Source of the DNA: Manis javanica
Lineage: Eukaryota > Chordata > Mammalia > Pholidota > Manidae
DNA: 64,000 nt
Assembly: GCF_040802235.1 (NCBI RefSeq)
Contig: NC_133166.1
Location: 115,334,991 to 115,398,990 of the forward strand
Direction of reading: 5' to 3'
Below the pieces are notes generated by a model that worked only from the letters and a program-made list of their open reading frames with translations, did not search any database and was not told where the DNA came from. Position 1 is the first letter of the stretch. Each line of letters opens with the position of its first letter. Below, piece by piece: positions 48,190 to 62,173 of the stretch. The position numbers were made by a program, and so were the translations under genes.

Positions 48190-50620
48190 GTTTGTAAATT
48201 GACTCAGGTCTCCAGTTAAAAGGCAGAGATTGTCAGAGTGGATTAAAAAGATGAATTCACATGTGCTTTCTACAAGAAATTCAGCCAAAAACACAAATCG
48301 GTTGAAAGTGAAAAAATGGAAAAAACTATTCCATGCAAACAGTAACCAAAAGACAGACGGAGTGAATACATTTATACTAACATCAGACAAATAATAATAA
48401 AAAACTCAAAAATAATTTAAGAGACAAAGAATAATGTTATACATCATATTTAAGGATGTAAATTCATGAATAAGATACAGTAATCATAAACATGTACACA
48501 CCTGACAACAAAATCCTAAAATGTATGTAGCAAAATTAGATAAAATTGAAGGCAAAATAGACTCTTCTACCATAATAGTTGGATATAACAGTAACCCACT
48601 TTAAATAATGGTAGAACACATCGACAGGAGATAAGCAAGGAAATAAAAGACTTGAACACACTTTAAACAAGATTTAACAGACTTCCTTAGAACACTACAC
48701 TCAACAAAGCAGGAAGTCTTTTTCTGAAGTGCACATGGAACATTCTCCAGCATAGATCATATATAAACATATTCAGCCACAAATCAAAGCTGCAGTACAT
48801 GGTTGAGAACCTTATTTGTGGGTAGCAGATACAAGAAATAGATGGTATTTGTCAGGCAAACCATAAGGCATTGAATTTTGACATCACTGAACCAAGTTTA
48901 CCATTATTTTTAAAGGAATTCTCATACAGATCTTATTGGGAATGCTAACTACCCATTCTAAGGAAGGACTGTTCCTCAGTTAGGATTTACTTTAGCTGGG
49001 ACTGTAAATATATTTTTGCTTCTAAAACTTATTAGCAAAACTTACTTTTTTAAAATGCTCACTGTGAATATCAAAATATATTCTTAAGTGTTTTATACCT
49101 AACTGTGAACTTTTTGTCGGAAGTCTTGTTTTGTACTTGTTAAACTGAAACGTAATTTTTGGATAATGTTGAAACCTTACTTTTCATACTTGTAATAACA
49201 TTTATTTAAAACAAAAATGTATACATTGCAGCAAGAGCAGTGCCGAGAGGAAATCTGTAGCTGTAAATGTCTATATTAAAAAGAAAGAAGGTCTCAAATC
49301 AATAACCTAACTTTACACCTTAAGGACCTAGAAAAAGAAAAGCAAAGTAAACCCAAAGCTATAGCAGAAGGAAGGAGATACAGGTTAGAGTGGAGACAAA
49401 ATGGGGCTAGAAAAACACTAGAGAAAATCAATGAAATTGTAAGTTGGTTCTTTGAAACAATCAAAAAATTGACAAACCTTTGACTAGACTGCCTAAGAAA
49501 AAAAGAGAGAACTTAAAATTACTAAAGTCAGAAGTGAAAGAGAAGACTTTAAAATTATGAAAATCAGAAATGAAAGTAGGGCCATTACAATTGATTATGC
49601 AGAAATGAAAAGGATGGTAAGAGAATGCTGTGAATACCTGTACACCAGCAAATGAGAAACCTAGATGAAACAGACAAATTCCCGGAAACACACAAACTAC
49701 CAAAACTAACTCAAGAAGAAACAGGAAATCTGAACACACCTATAACAAGTAACAGGACTGAATCAGTAATCAAAAAATTCCCGACAAACAAAAATTCCAG
49801 GACCAGATGACTTCATGGGCTAATTCTACCAATCATTTAAGGAAGAATTAATACCATTCCTTCTCAAATTCTTCCAAAAAACACAAGAGGAAGGAACACA
49901 TTCTCATTCTATGCAACCAGTATTACCCCAGTGCAAAAACCAGATAAAGGCCTCACAAGAAAACAGCAGATTAATAACCCTTATAAACATAGATGCAAAA
50001 GTCCTCCATGAAATACTAGCAAATCAAACCCAGCAGCATATTCAAAGGACTATACACCATGACCAAATGGGATTTACTCCCAAATGCAAGGTGGTTCAAC
50101 ATGCAAAATCGATTGATGTAACGCACCACATCAATTGAATGACGGGGAAAAAAACATGATCATCTCAACTGATGCAGAAAAAAACATGAGACAAAAGCCA
50201 ACACCCTTTCAAGATAAATAATAGATAGGAACTTCCTCAATCTGATAATGGGTATTTATGAAAAATCCACAATTAATGTCATATTCAATGGTGAAGGACT
50301 GAAATCCTGCCCCCCTAAGATTGGGAAAAAGACAAGGATGCCTGCTTTCACCATTTTACCTATTCCACTGTGTAACAGAAGTTCCATCCAGAGCAATTTG
50401 GCAAGAAAGAGAAATAAAAAGATTATAAATTGGAAAGGGAGAAGTAAAACTATCTGTGATTACAGATGATATAGTATACACATAGAAAATACTAAAGAAT
50501 TCACACACACACTTTTAGAGCTAACAAATGAGTTCAGCAACGTTGCAGGATTCAAGATCAACATGCAAAATTCAGTTGCATTTCTGTACACATGATTCTG
50601 ACACCAGGTCTGATATGTGG
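48190..50620 (+). mobile_element. Decayed L1 ORF2 copy with an internal interruption
   Basis: On the + strand 48190-48770 and about 49230-50620 read as successive parts of L1 ORF2 (agacaaataataataaaaaa; aaaattgacaaacctttgac; atagatgcaaaagtcctcca; tatacaccatgaccaaatgg). About 460 bp between them (48770-49230) do not match L1 and may be a later insertion. The catalytic region is destroyed. Confidence 0.75.
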
Positions 50621-50849
50621 GTTTTTTCCCCCACACCCAGCAATTTGCTGACACCATCTGAATGTCCTACAACGCAACTCAGTTCTGACATTGTTTACCT
50701 GGACAAAGCACCAGATCGCACAGGTTACAGGCGCAGCGTCACAAGACTGCGCCCACTTCAGGTGCCAATCCAAGTCTAGGTTGTTATCTTTGCTTCTGAC
50801 CAACTGGCTATAAGGTAAATCAAAGATTCCAGAAAGTCCAGCCTTGGTT

Positions 50850-51141
50850 ACTGGATTTCAGTTTTATTATAAATAAATAAATATATATATATATATATTT
50901 ATATTATATATTAATATATATAATTATTATATATATTATATATTTTAATTATTTATAATTAATATATTATATATATAATTAATTATATATAATAAATATA
51001 TATAATTAAAATATAAATAATAATAAATATATATATATAAATATATATAAATTATATATATAAATAAAATTTATATATATAAATATAAATAAATTATTAT
51101 AAATTATTATAAATAAAACTGGATTTCAGTTTTATTATAAA
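50850..51141. repeat. Near-pure A/T tract bracketed by a 24-bp direct repeat
   Basis: Bases 50874-51117 contain almost only A and T (tatata, aataaa and taatta words, many self-complementary). The tract lies between two exact copies of a 24-bp segment, 50850-50873 and 51118-51141, that begins actggatttcagtttt. Confidence 0.95.
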
Positions 51142-52320
51142 AGGTATATTTCAGGAACAACCAGATGGAAGCCACACATAGGGAAAGGTATGTGGGAAGC
51201 AGACCCCTTGTTAATGGTTTGTAACTTTGGCCTTTGAATCTCTCATGCCCCTCTCCATCTCAGCCAGTCCCTCTCCCCAGCCAGGCCTCTCTGCCCACAA
51301 CAGCAGGCTTCAGATGTTTTTCTGGGCCTTCCATGTAGCCCTCCTTGATCTTGACACCGGACCAAGGTCAAGTCACTACCTTTCAGTCTCCCCTTAAACT
51401 AGGGCCCTGCGTCACTTCGGAAGCTTCTCATCTACTAATTCACAAATGTGTACTGGTGTCTGCTAGGTGGCTAACATTTAGTGGGAAAGGGGGTATTGCA
51501 GGCACATGCCTAGGCAAATCTTCAATCAAGATGGTGAATAGGTATTGTGTGAACACTGCAGATGAAACTCAGATGTTCAAAGGCCCGAGCAGGCAGGGAA
51601 AGTGCAGGATTGAGACTTCCCCAAAGAGAAGACTGTTCGCAGAATGGGAGCCTCTCTTATGCTCTGGCCCATTGTCACCCTGTGGGAATTCAGGCCTGAA
51701 TTGCCAGATCTCCCAGAATTTAAAACAGAATTTGGAAATGTGGATTTTATGTGAAATATGATTCATGAACATTAGCAGCTAATGTGATTTAAATTGTCAT
51801 TTTTAAACACTGAGCAGGTCAAAGAAAACCCACATGGTACCAACTCTGGCTTTTGAGCTTCCAGTTTGCAAGGTTTGTGCTGCAAGGATCTGTACATACC
51901 TCTGTCCACTTTCCTGGCCCAGGTCACCAGTGAAAACCTTCCAGGACAGCACCTGTGTCTCCTGCAAGGACCCCATCCCGGGTGCCGAGCAAGCTCCTGG
52001 TGCAGACCTGGTGCTTAGTAGGTGACACTGCTGCAGCTGAAGAATCTAGGTCTCCTGGTTACTCTCCGACCCAACAAGCTTGGCTCCCTACTGAATGTGG
52101 GGTAGCAGGCAGACACCTTAACCCACCATTTGAGGCCCTCCCCAGTCTATCCCAAAGCATCATCCCAAGATTCAGAGTACTCAAATATTATTGCATATTA
52201 TTGATAGATTTGTTGAAGTGCCTGCCTTTCCCCACTGCCTCTTCTCTTCTAAATGGATCATTTCACAAACACTTATGAAGCGTTTCTGTGTACTTTGGCT
52301 GGTGTTAGAATATTCAAGGC
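51142..52320. other. Intergenic stretch without recognised gene
   Basis: Mixed-composition sequence. No coding frame with family content, no CpG island, and no repeat that I can name. Confidence 0.45.
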
Positions 52321-52323
52321 CTT

Positions 52324-52326
<3 letters not shown>

Positions 52327-52374
<48 letters not shown>
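52327..52374. repeat. (GT)n microsatellite
   Basis: 24 uninterrupted GT units, about 440 bp from the tRNA-Ser gene. Likely polymorphic. Confidence 0.97.
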
Positions 52375-52377
<3 letters not shown>

Positions 52378-52798
52378 AAGTGCTGGGGGGAGGGAAGAAG
52401 GGATTCAGTGGGCTGAATAGTGTAATAATCTAAATGACTAACACCCCACCCAAGGTTCACTACTTCAGACAGGAAAGGTGGCCCCTCCAAGTGGGCTTCT
52501 TTAATTCCTGTAAACAGTATGCTGGCCCCCAATTTAGCACTGGCCATAATTCCAGTTCTGGTATTCGAGATGTCACCGACCCAAAGACCCCCTCTTCATC
52601 GGCAGAAAGAAACATAGACCTCTGGCGTGCACCCAGAAGGTTCAGATACCTGGGGTATGAAGCAGCAGGAGATGCACAGAGAACAAGGTGGAGAGAGGCC
52701 CACACTGGGGCCAATTGCGTTTTGGCCCCCAGTCAGTTCTCTTCAACCTGAAGGTCCAGGTAGTTGGGATGTGGAAAACGAAGAACCATTTTCTGTAT

Positions 52799-52802
52799 AA
52801 AA
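52799..52802 (-). terminator. Pol III terminator of the tRNA-Ser gene
   Basis: A run of four T on the - strand (aaaa on +) begins 11 nt after the tRNA 3' end. This is the minimal RNA polymerase III stop signal. Confidence 0.75.
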
Positions 52803-52812
52803 CACTCAGCAC

Positions 52813-52894
52813 CGACGAGGATGGGATTCGAACCCACGCGTGCAAAGCACAATGGATTAGCAGTCCATCGCCTTAACCACTCGGCCACCTCGTC
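52813..52894 (-). tRNA. tRNA-Ser (anticodon GCU)
   Basis: The 82-nt gene on the - strand folds as a class II tRNA. The acceptor stem GACGAGG pairs with CCTCGTC, with G as the discriminator base, as required for serine tRNA. Anticodon GCT lies at 52861-52859 in the loop CTGCTAA, with a long variable arm after the anticodon stem. The internal B box (GGTTCGAATCC) is at 52834-52824. No intron is present. It decodes AGC/AGU. The gene is intact, so it is likely functional rather than a tRNA-derived SINE, and the fit to the human block, where I recall a tRNA-Ser gene at this place, supports that. Confidence 0.97.
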
Positions 52895-53039
52895 CTACAG
52901 AAGCACGATTTACTGCACTCTATTATCGCCTCCGCACTTTTCATGTTCCTTATTTCTATTCTTGAGTGCGAACTTCGCTGGACTTGGAGGGAGAAGCCAT
53001 GAAAAGAAAGGGGCTTTTTGCGTTCCTTTCCGCTCGCCG

Positions 53040-54960
<1,921 letters not shown>

Positions 54961-55069
54961 GCCCTTTCTTCCCCAGTCTGAGAGTCTCATCCCCCTCTCC
55001 CCTTAGGCCGCCCCTCAGGCCTGACGGGGGTAAGAAATGTCACTCCACTTTACAGTGGTAGCTGTGGTG

Positions 55070-55300
55070 TTGGAACCCTGGACTTGAATATGGGGTGCTG
55101 GGATCAAGTCCTAGCTTTACCACTAACTAGCTGTGTGGCCTTGAGCAAATCCTGTTCCCTCTCTGAGCCTCAGTTACCCCGTCTGTAAAAAGGGAGGTGA
55201 GAATACCTACCTCACAGCACTGTTGGGAGGCTCAGGTGAGATGCTATATGTGAAAACATTCTGTGAGCTTCGTACAAATGTGAAGTATTAATATTATTAC
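55070..55300 (+). repeat. MIR SINE inside the B4GAT1 3' UTR
   Basis: ctagctttaccactaactag, gtgtggccttgagcaaatcc, ctctctgagcctcagttacc and tgttgggaggctcaggtgag form an almost complete forward MIR. It lies between the stop codon and the poly(A) signal, so it is part of the mRNA. Confidence 0.9.
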
Positions 55301-55627
55301 AGTATTATCGTTGTTATTATTGTTATTATTATTAACAATCTTGGGTGGGTGGGCAGTAGGCGAGCAGAAAGTATGAATGGGACAGAACTGAGCAGTCCGG
55401 GTACTTAACAAAATGACTTTGGGAAAGGAAGTCAGATGAAGGCATTGAATTTAGTTTTTACCTGTAGGCAGAAGCCTAAACTTGCTGGTTCTCCCAGGCC
55501 TCCGCCCTCGGGAGCTCTGAAGAAAGGAACGTCTGCAGGTTCTGTGCGTGAACCTGTACGTGATAGTCCGAGATCTGTACCCTATAGTAGCCGTTCTGGG
55601 TTTTTTGCCTACCGATGCCAATATGTA

Positions 55628-55633
55628 AATAAA
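55628..55633 (+). terminator. B4GAT1: Poly(A) signal AATAAA of B4GAT1
   Basis: A canonical AATAAA lies 668 bp after the B4GAT1 stop and is followed by a GT-rich stretch (gagtgttcac). It sits before the CpG island of BRMS1, which fits a short 3' UTR ending near 55650. Confidence 0.8.
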
Positions 55634-55689
55634 TGAGTGTTCACACCTACAGCTGGCTCCATTACTCTTCTGAACCGAATGGTTGGGGC

Positions 55690-56230
55690 GGGGCGGTCGC
55701 GGGTTTTACCCTTTAACGCCGGAGAGGTGGCTGCGGACTGAGAGGAGCCGGGTTTAATGCAAAGAAACCACTAGGGCCTTTCTCCCCAGGAGAGGTCCAG
55801 TGTGAATGTCCGCCGGTTGCTCTGGAGACCGGCCTGCGGTATCCCAGCAAGCTTGGTCCCCAGCTACCCAATTGCGAGCCCCGCGACGAGCGCCTACTGA
55901 TGACGCATGCGGAAGCGCGGCGGCGGTCCCGCCTCCCGGGGAAGAGGGACCGCCGCCGCGCTTCTAGGAGCTCAGCATCCGCGGCTACTTCTCGACGGTG
56001 TCGACGTGAGGCTGCAGGCCTCACTCCTCGCGGTGCGTAACGCCACCCCTGGCGTCTGGTTCAGCCTCCCCGGCCAGTCGGTCGGAACCGGAGACCTAAC
56101 CTGCTGGACGCGTACTGGGCCGCGGGGTCCAAACTGGCCGCGGAAGAGCCAGTGATTCCCCCGCCCGCGCCGGGGCAGACGTGGATAGAGCGGGGTGGGA
56201 GGCCCCTGGCGCGCCGTGGAGGGGCTCGGT
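55690..56230 (+). promoter_or_regulatory. BRMS1: CpG-island promoter and probable 5' non-coding exon of BRMS1
   Basis: A CpG-rich island lies between the B4GAT1 poly(A) signal and the first BRMS1 coding exon, about 2.5 kb upstream of the ATG. A good donor (gac|gtgagg) at 56006 could end a non-coding exon 1 that splices to the acceptor just before 58530. Human BRMS1 also begins with a non-coding exon; the exact start here is inferred. A perfect 19-bp inverted repeat lies in this island at 55912-55964. Confidence 0.65.
55912..55964. repeat. Perfect 19-bp GC-rich inverted repeat (hairpin) in BRMS1 promoter/5' exon
   Basis: Arm 1 (55912-55930) reads gaagcgcggcggcggtccc. Arm 2 (55946-55964) is its exact reverse complement. 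The 15-nt spacer contains cccggg. As RNA this would form a very stable stem-loop. Confidence 0.95.
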
Positions 56231-57424
56231 TGGCTTCCTCATCGGTGGGGACGAATCTGCCTTCCGTAAAAGCCTGCCTCTAAGATGCTGTTCTTGAAAA
56301 GATAAATATATGGGCGCTGCGTCTTATGGTTTGCTTTCCGACGCTTACCTCTTTCAGTCTTTACAGCGCTCACTTGTAAATGCAGTGGTTGTACTCTTTT
56401 TGCAGCCGGGCAGGGAGGAGAGGTTGTGATTTAGATTAGCTCACTCAGTAGAATCAGACACAGCTGGAGAGACTCTCCCTCCACCACCGCACCCCCACCC
56501 TTTCTGGTCTCACAAGGTAGGACTTTTATTGCGCCTTACAAAGTAAATGTATTTAACAATGAAGAGGAATCGCAAAATTTGGTAACTGCAGGAAATGAAT
56601 TTTGAGAATGGGAAAGACAATGCTGATTTGGAGAACCAAGGTTTTTGGGTCAGGCTCAGGTCATTTGTGAAATCACTGAGGAATGTGACTATCTTCTTGG
56701 CCAGTTATTTTACAGAATTCGAATTGGTGTCAGAACAGAACACTTCGGGCTTGCTACTACTCCGGGGTCCTGGAGCTACCAAGAAGTTAAAGTCAATCCC
56801 TGCCCTGCTAAATTTTGTTTTGTTTAATTTGTATTGGCAAATCCTCCAGGCATTGGGTCTGTACTGTGCTAGGTAAGTGAGGTGCATATGCAGCCCTGCC
56901 CTACAGTCTGACTCTTTGGAGAGCCAGACATGAGAATAGGCAAATCAAGAGGAGATTTAAGCAAATGGGGCTTCTTAGAGGGAATGGTGTCCACACCAAT
57001 CTAAAGGACACAAGATAGTGTCCAGAGAAGTTGGAAGATCACACTGAAATGGAAAGCCTCAGTAGGCAGAAATTATCTGAGAGGAACTGTTCAGTTTTCC
57101 TCTTAGGTGACCTCGTGGCAGCATTTGGAACTGTCACCACTCCTTCCTTTCTCTGTCCCCATGACTAAGTTTTTCCCTCCTTCACCTCTTTTTCCTTCTA
57201 GTTTCCTGCTATCTTCCTTCTCCTTTGAAGGGGTCTCATCATCTTCCCCTGTGGTGACCCTGGAATTTCCATCCTAGACCCCTTCTCACTCTGTGCTCTG
57301 CCTTACTAGTTGCACCTCTCCCAAGGGCTGGAAAACTGACTATATGCCAATGACGAGACCTCTGCAGTCCAGATTTTTCTCTGAGGTTTAGACCCATCTG
57401 CTCCAGCCCTGCCCCTTCTCTAAT

Positions 57425-57750
57425 TTGGGGGTCTTTGCACATGCTAGTCACTTTACTTGGAATGTTCCCTCCCCAAGCCAGCTCAGCTTGTGCGTCTGGG
57501 CCTTCCTCCTCTGCAAGCCCTCCCTGCCTCTACAAGCTCCAGGTCCCACTTAGAAGCCTATCCCATATGCCCCCAATCTTAGTACTTCTCACACCGCAAT
57601 AATGGTCTACTGTAGCTTTACAAGTTCCTCTCTCTCCCAGGAACTTGTAAACTCCGTGAGGTTCAAGTTGTGTCTCTTGGTCACAGCAGTCTCTGATGAG
57701 ACCTAGCCTATGTTAGATTTTCAATAAATATTAGATGGGTGAATGAACAG
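57425..57750 (+). repeat. L2 LINE 3' end in the long BRMS1 intron 1
   Basis: tttgcacatgctagtcactt, tacttggaatgttccctcc, ccttcctcctctgcaagccc and ttttcaataaatattagatg are characteristic L2 3'-end words in forward order. Confidence 0.85.
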
Positions 57751-58536
57751 AACACTTAACAGTGATCAGAGTTGCTGAGAAGTCAGCTGAGATCAGCACT
57801 GAAAACTATTGGTGTTAGATTGTCATTAGTAACCACAGAATTAGTTTCAGCAGAGTGGTGATGCAGAAACGGAAGTGAAACAGTGGGAAGTGGAAGCGGG
57901 AAGAGCAGGTGTGCGGAAGGCCTGGAGCAGTGTAGCTGTGAGCCGGAGTGCGGCATGGTTTTGTGCTCCTGTCTTTTGTAAATGGAAGAAATACCTGAGC
58001 ATGGCTAAAGTTTCATGGGAAGGATTCTGATGGCATGAGGTCCCAGAGGAAGCAGGAGATGGGATCTGGCCAGTGCACGTGAGAAGGCAGGATTGTAGAG
58101 TGCTCAGGAAGAGAAGTGGAGGGCCCTATAGGCAGAAGGACAACACGAGGCGGGGAGGGGGGCGGGAGGAAGTGCATGCATTTCAGAATTGGCCATTAGA
58201 TGGTAGGGTGAGGAAGCTGGACCGGTTCAAGTCCAGTCTTGTGCAGGGCCTTGAAAGCCCCAGTCAGAAGTTTGGGCCTAGTCCCGTAGGCATTGGGGAA
58301 ACCAGCATTGGCCTTTCCCACCTTCTGGCCAGTATTTCCAGGATTGGCATCACCAGCAGGGTCTACAGCATAAGCATGACCATGGTTCCCGGGCTTCTGG
58401 GAGGTGTGGCTAGTCCAGTCACTTGCCCTGCCTGCCCAGTCTGTGGTCAGGCTTGGTCTGACTCCCTGTGTGGCCATTTTCCTACTTGGAGGTGTGGGCG
58501 GTAGCGAGTGATGGCTCCCCTCCTCCCAGAGCCCAG

Positions 58537-61500
58537 ATGCCCGTCCAGCCTCCAAGCAAAGACACGGAAGAGATGGAAGCAGAAGGTGATTCGGCTGCGG
58601 AGATGAATGGGGAGGAGGAAGACAGTGAGGAGGAGCGGAGCGGCAGCCAGACCGAGTCAGAGGAGGAGAGCTCCGGTGAGCCCCCCGCACATGCCCGCCG
58701 GCCTGCCGCCCCCCGCCGGCCCTCACTGGCCTCTTGTTCCAGAGATGGATGACGAGGACTACGAGCGGCGCCGCAGTGAGTGTGTCAGTGAGATGCTGGA
58801 CCTGGAGAAGCAGTTCTCAGAGCTGAAGGAGAAGTGAGCAGGGGACGCCTTGGCGGGTCTGGAGGCAGCGGCTCTGTGCTGGGCGCGGGGCTGGGGCTCA
58901 GGGCCTGCTGCGGGGAGGGGACCCAGCGCCTTGTGACGGATGCGCCCTTGGGTGCGGGTGCACGGCTGCCTTTTACCCCGCAGGTTGTTTAGGGAACGAC
59001 TGAGCCAGCTGCGGGTGCGTCTGGAGGAAGTGGGAGCCGAGAGAGCCCCCGAGTACACAGAGCCTCTGGGGGGGCTGCAGCGGAGCCTCAAGATCCGCAT
59101 TCAGGTGGCAGGTCTGTGGACTGTCCTGTGCCCTGGGGCAGCCCCAGCCCTCCTCCCTGTTCCCCTGCCAGAGCCCGCAGCTCCCTGTCCCCTACCCCTG
59201 TCATGCCAGCCCTGCCCCCCCTGTGCTCCTGGGCCCCCTCTTTGGGCACCAGGGTTCCTGGCCAGGCAGAACCTCCCGTCTGCCTCCCTCCACAGGGATC
59301 TACAAAGGCTTCTGTCTGGATGTGATTAGGAATAAGTACGAGTGTGAACTGCAGGGAGCCAGACAGCACCTGGAGGTGAGTGACCGGAAGGGGGCCTGAG
59401 ACGGCCTCCCCAGTCCCCCCTGCTGAACTGTCCTACCTCCTAGAGCGAGAAGCTGCTGCTCTATGACGCGCTGCAGGGGGAGCTCCAGGAGCGGGTCCAG
59501 AGGCTGCAGGAGGACCGCCAGAGCCTGGACATTAGCTCCGGTGAGGCTGCCCCTGGCCTGGTCCGATTGATGCCCACCCTTGTGTGGGCCCCCACTTCCC
59601 TGCTGCATGAGGGGACAATAGAGGACCTGCTTCATGGGGTCACTGTGGGGACTGAATGACACCAGGCATGGAAAGGGTCTAGCCTGGTACCTTACACACA
59701 GTTGGGGCTCAGGAAGGGGGGCCCCCTACCCTCTTTCCAGAACAGAAGGTGTCATTCTGACATGCTCACACATAACAGTAGCCACAGGCCCCTGCATGTC
59801 CCCAGCACCTACGTCCACACAGGGCCCTGAGGAGGCAGGAATTCTATTGCGTACTGTCCACTAAACAAAGAAACAGAGGCTCACGAAAGCGCGGTAACCT
59901 CTGCGCCGGGGTTGCACAGCTGAGCAATGGGACCTGAACTCAGCTTCCAACTCCCCCAAGGCCAGATTCTCTCCACTGACCTGGGAGGTAGTGGGGAAGG
60001 GCTGGCTTGGTGCAATTAAGGGACACAGGCTACCGGGACGGGGGTGTCCTGGGAGGGCCAGCACCCTGGTCCTGACTCTGGGTCTGAGCCACAGAGTGGT
60101 GGGACGACAGACTGCACGCCAACGGCAGCTCAAAAACCTGGGACTCCCTGCCGCCCAGCAAGAGGAGGAAGGCGCCTCTCGTCTCTGGTATCCTTCCACC
60201 GCAGGCGGCCTGAGCTGGGCAGGACGCCAGGGCCGGTTCCAGACCTGGGGAGAGGGAGAGGCACGGAAGCCAGAGTCAGGCTAGACACACTGATGGTCGT
60301 TTGGCACCGTGTGGCCATGTGCAGGCGGATCCAGCTGTCAGGAGTTCTGTGAGGTCCTGGGTCCCTCCCAGGCTCCGTGGGCCACAGGAAAGGGGAGATG
60401 TCTGTTTGGCGACTCCCCCCATAACTTCCTGAGTGAAAACTCCTTTGCGGCCTGCCTTTCTTTGCCATGATGTTCGCAGGCAGGTTTCAGGCTTCCCCCC
60501 TTCCTCTGGGAGTACCTTTCTGCCTGTCTGAGCCTGTTCAGTGCTCCTCTCGGGTGTTTCCTCCTCTATGAAGCCCCTCCTGGCTTCCCCTAGTAGCTAT
60601 GGCTTGCTTCTCCTTAGCACCCCTGTGGCCTGAACCGGGGCACCCTCATCCCATGTGGGGGTAGTTGCTCTGCCCCACCTTGAGCATGAGCCCCTTCCAT
60701 CCATGTCCTGCTGTACCTTCATCCCTCCTGGCACAGCCCAGTGCAGAGCTGAATTCAATTTATGTGCCCTCCCCATCCCCCAGTGTTCCTGCAGTGATCC
60801 TTCCTCAGGGCATTGGTGGCCCAGAGACAAGAGTCAGGTTTGAGCAGGGAGGGGGTAATCTGGACTGCAAGGGCCTGAGGGCTGCACGGAAGGTGCATCT
60901 GGGACAGAGCACCTGAGAGCAGGGTGCGTGGTGCCCACAGGGGACTGTGGGACCAAAGAGGGGGTCTTTTCGGGCTGGAAGACAGAGTCTGTGTGTAGAT
61001 GGGGAAAGGAGCCAGATGACGGCACAGGAAAGAAGGAGCAATGCCCCTAAGTGGATGGGGTGGGTCTTGGCCTGCTGACCTTGAGACTGGAGAGAGGAGG
61101 GGAGGTAGGAGGAGCCCCTGCTCTAACCCAGGCTCTCAGCCCCCTCCTGACTGCCCTGGGCACCACCTCTCCCGAGTGTCTGAGCCCCCAGATCGAGGCC
61201 CATCACCTGCCGCCTCCGCTGGGCTTCCTGCTTCCTTGACCGCTGGCGCAGGCCCGTACATCGTGTATATGCTGCAGGAGATCGACATCCTCGAGGACTG
61301 GACGGCTATCAAAAAGGTGGGTCTGGTGCTGCCCGCCTCATCTTGGGTACGGCTGGCAGTGCAGGCCCCCCCCATGCCCAGATACCAGCTTTGGTCTCTT
61401 GACAACTCTCCACACACGGTTTTCCTGAGGACCTGGGGAGCTCCTGCCAACCCTTGGCAACTGTGCCCCCAGCCCAGGTGCCCTGGCATCACGGTCAGCT

Positions 61501-62173
61501 CACAAGCTGCCTTTGGCCCGAGGCTGTGTCAGCCCCTTGTTCTGGGCAGGTTTGATGGGTCAGGAGAAAGGGAGGGAGGCTAGGGCACAAAAGCTGGGCT
61601 GGCTGGGCTGACAAGAGGCCCCATCAGAGCTTTGCCTAGAAAGGGTCTTCTGCCCCCCTTCCTGCTTGGTAAGCACTGTCCCAGCGAGGCTGGTGTGGAG
61701 GGGGCACTTGCCAGGCTGGAGGCCAGCTCTCAGGGGCGCTTTTCTCTCCCCGTCCAGGCTAGGGCAGCTGTGTCCCCTCAGAAGAGAAAATCAGATGGTA
61801 AGAACTGCAGGGGTTGTTCACCTCACTCCCCCTCACCTAACCTAGCCTCCGAGCCCGAGAGGCAGCGGCCATGTCAGGTCACTGGCCCAGGGGAGCCGGG
61901 ACAGTCTGGGTGTGAGGGCATGTGGGAGTCCGGGGAACAGGAGCCAGGGTGCGGGTGGGGAGGCTCCAGGACTGCAGGGCTCGGTGTGGAGCCCTGCAGC
62001 AGGATGGATCAGGAGGGCTGCGGAGCTGCCCTGCGCCCACCTGGCCTCACCTGCCTTGGGCCAGACCGAGGCCACTCCTTTCAGTCCCCATATAAAGTGA
62101 CTGCCTGCCTCTTGGTCCAGCTTCCTCTTACCTGCGGTGACTTTTCCTTTCCCACACACCCCCAGGACCATGA
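58537..62173 (+). CDS. BRMS1: Breast cancer metastasis suppressor 1 (9 coding exons, 246 aa)
   Basis: Coding exons: 58537-58675, 58743-58833, 58984-59111, 59296-59375, 59444-59540, 60095-60187, 61252-61316, 61758-61797, 62166-62173. They sum to 741 nt, giving 246 aa plus stop, the human length. BRMS1 is a nuclear subunit of SIN3-HDAC corepressor complexes and dampens NF-kB-driven transcription. The N-terminus ([18 protein letters not shown]) is strongly acidic, with Glu/Ser runs to about residue 50. Next comes [20 protein letters not shown], which opens a coiled-coil and Sds3-like domain. There are two basic nuclear-import clusters near the C-terminus (PSKRRKA and PQKRKS). The last coding exon carries only the end of a Gly codon, Pro and TGA. 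The ATG context is mediocre (C at -3), but the N-terminus matches the known protein. Confidence 0.97.
60490..60850 (+). repeat. L2-like fragment in BRMS1 intron 7
   Basis: cctgtctgagcctgttcagt, tttcctcctctatgaagccc and ccattccatg-type words suggest a decayed L2 end. Weak match. Confidence 0.4.

Noticed and set aside
61041-61583. 180-codon frame over BRMS1 exon 8
   Set aside because: Only the stretch [22 protein letters not shown] is real (exon 8); the rest is flanking intron in the same open frame.
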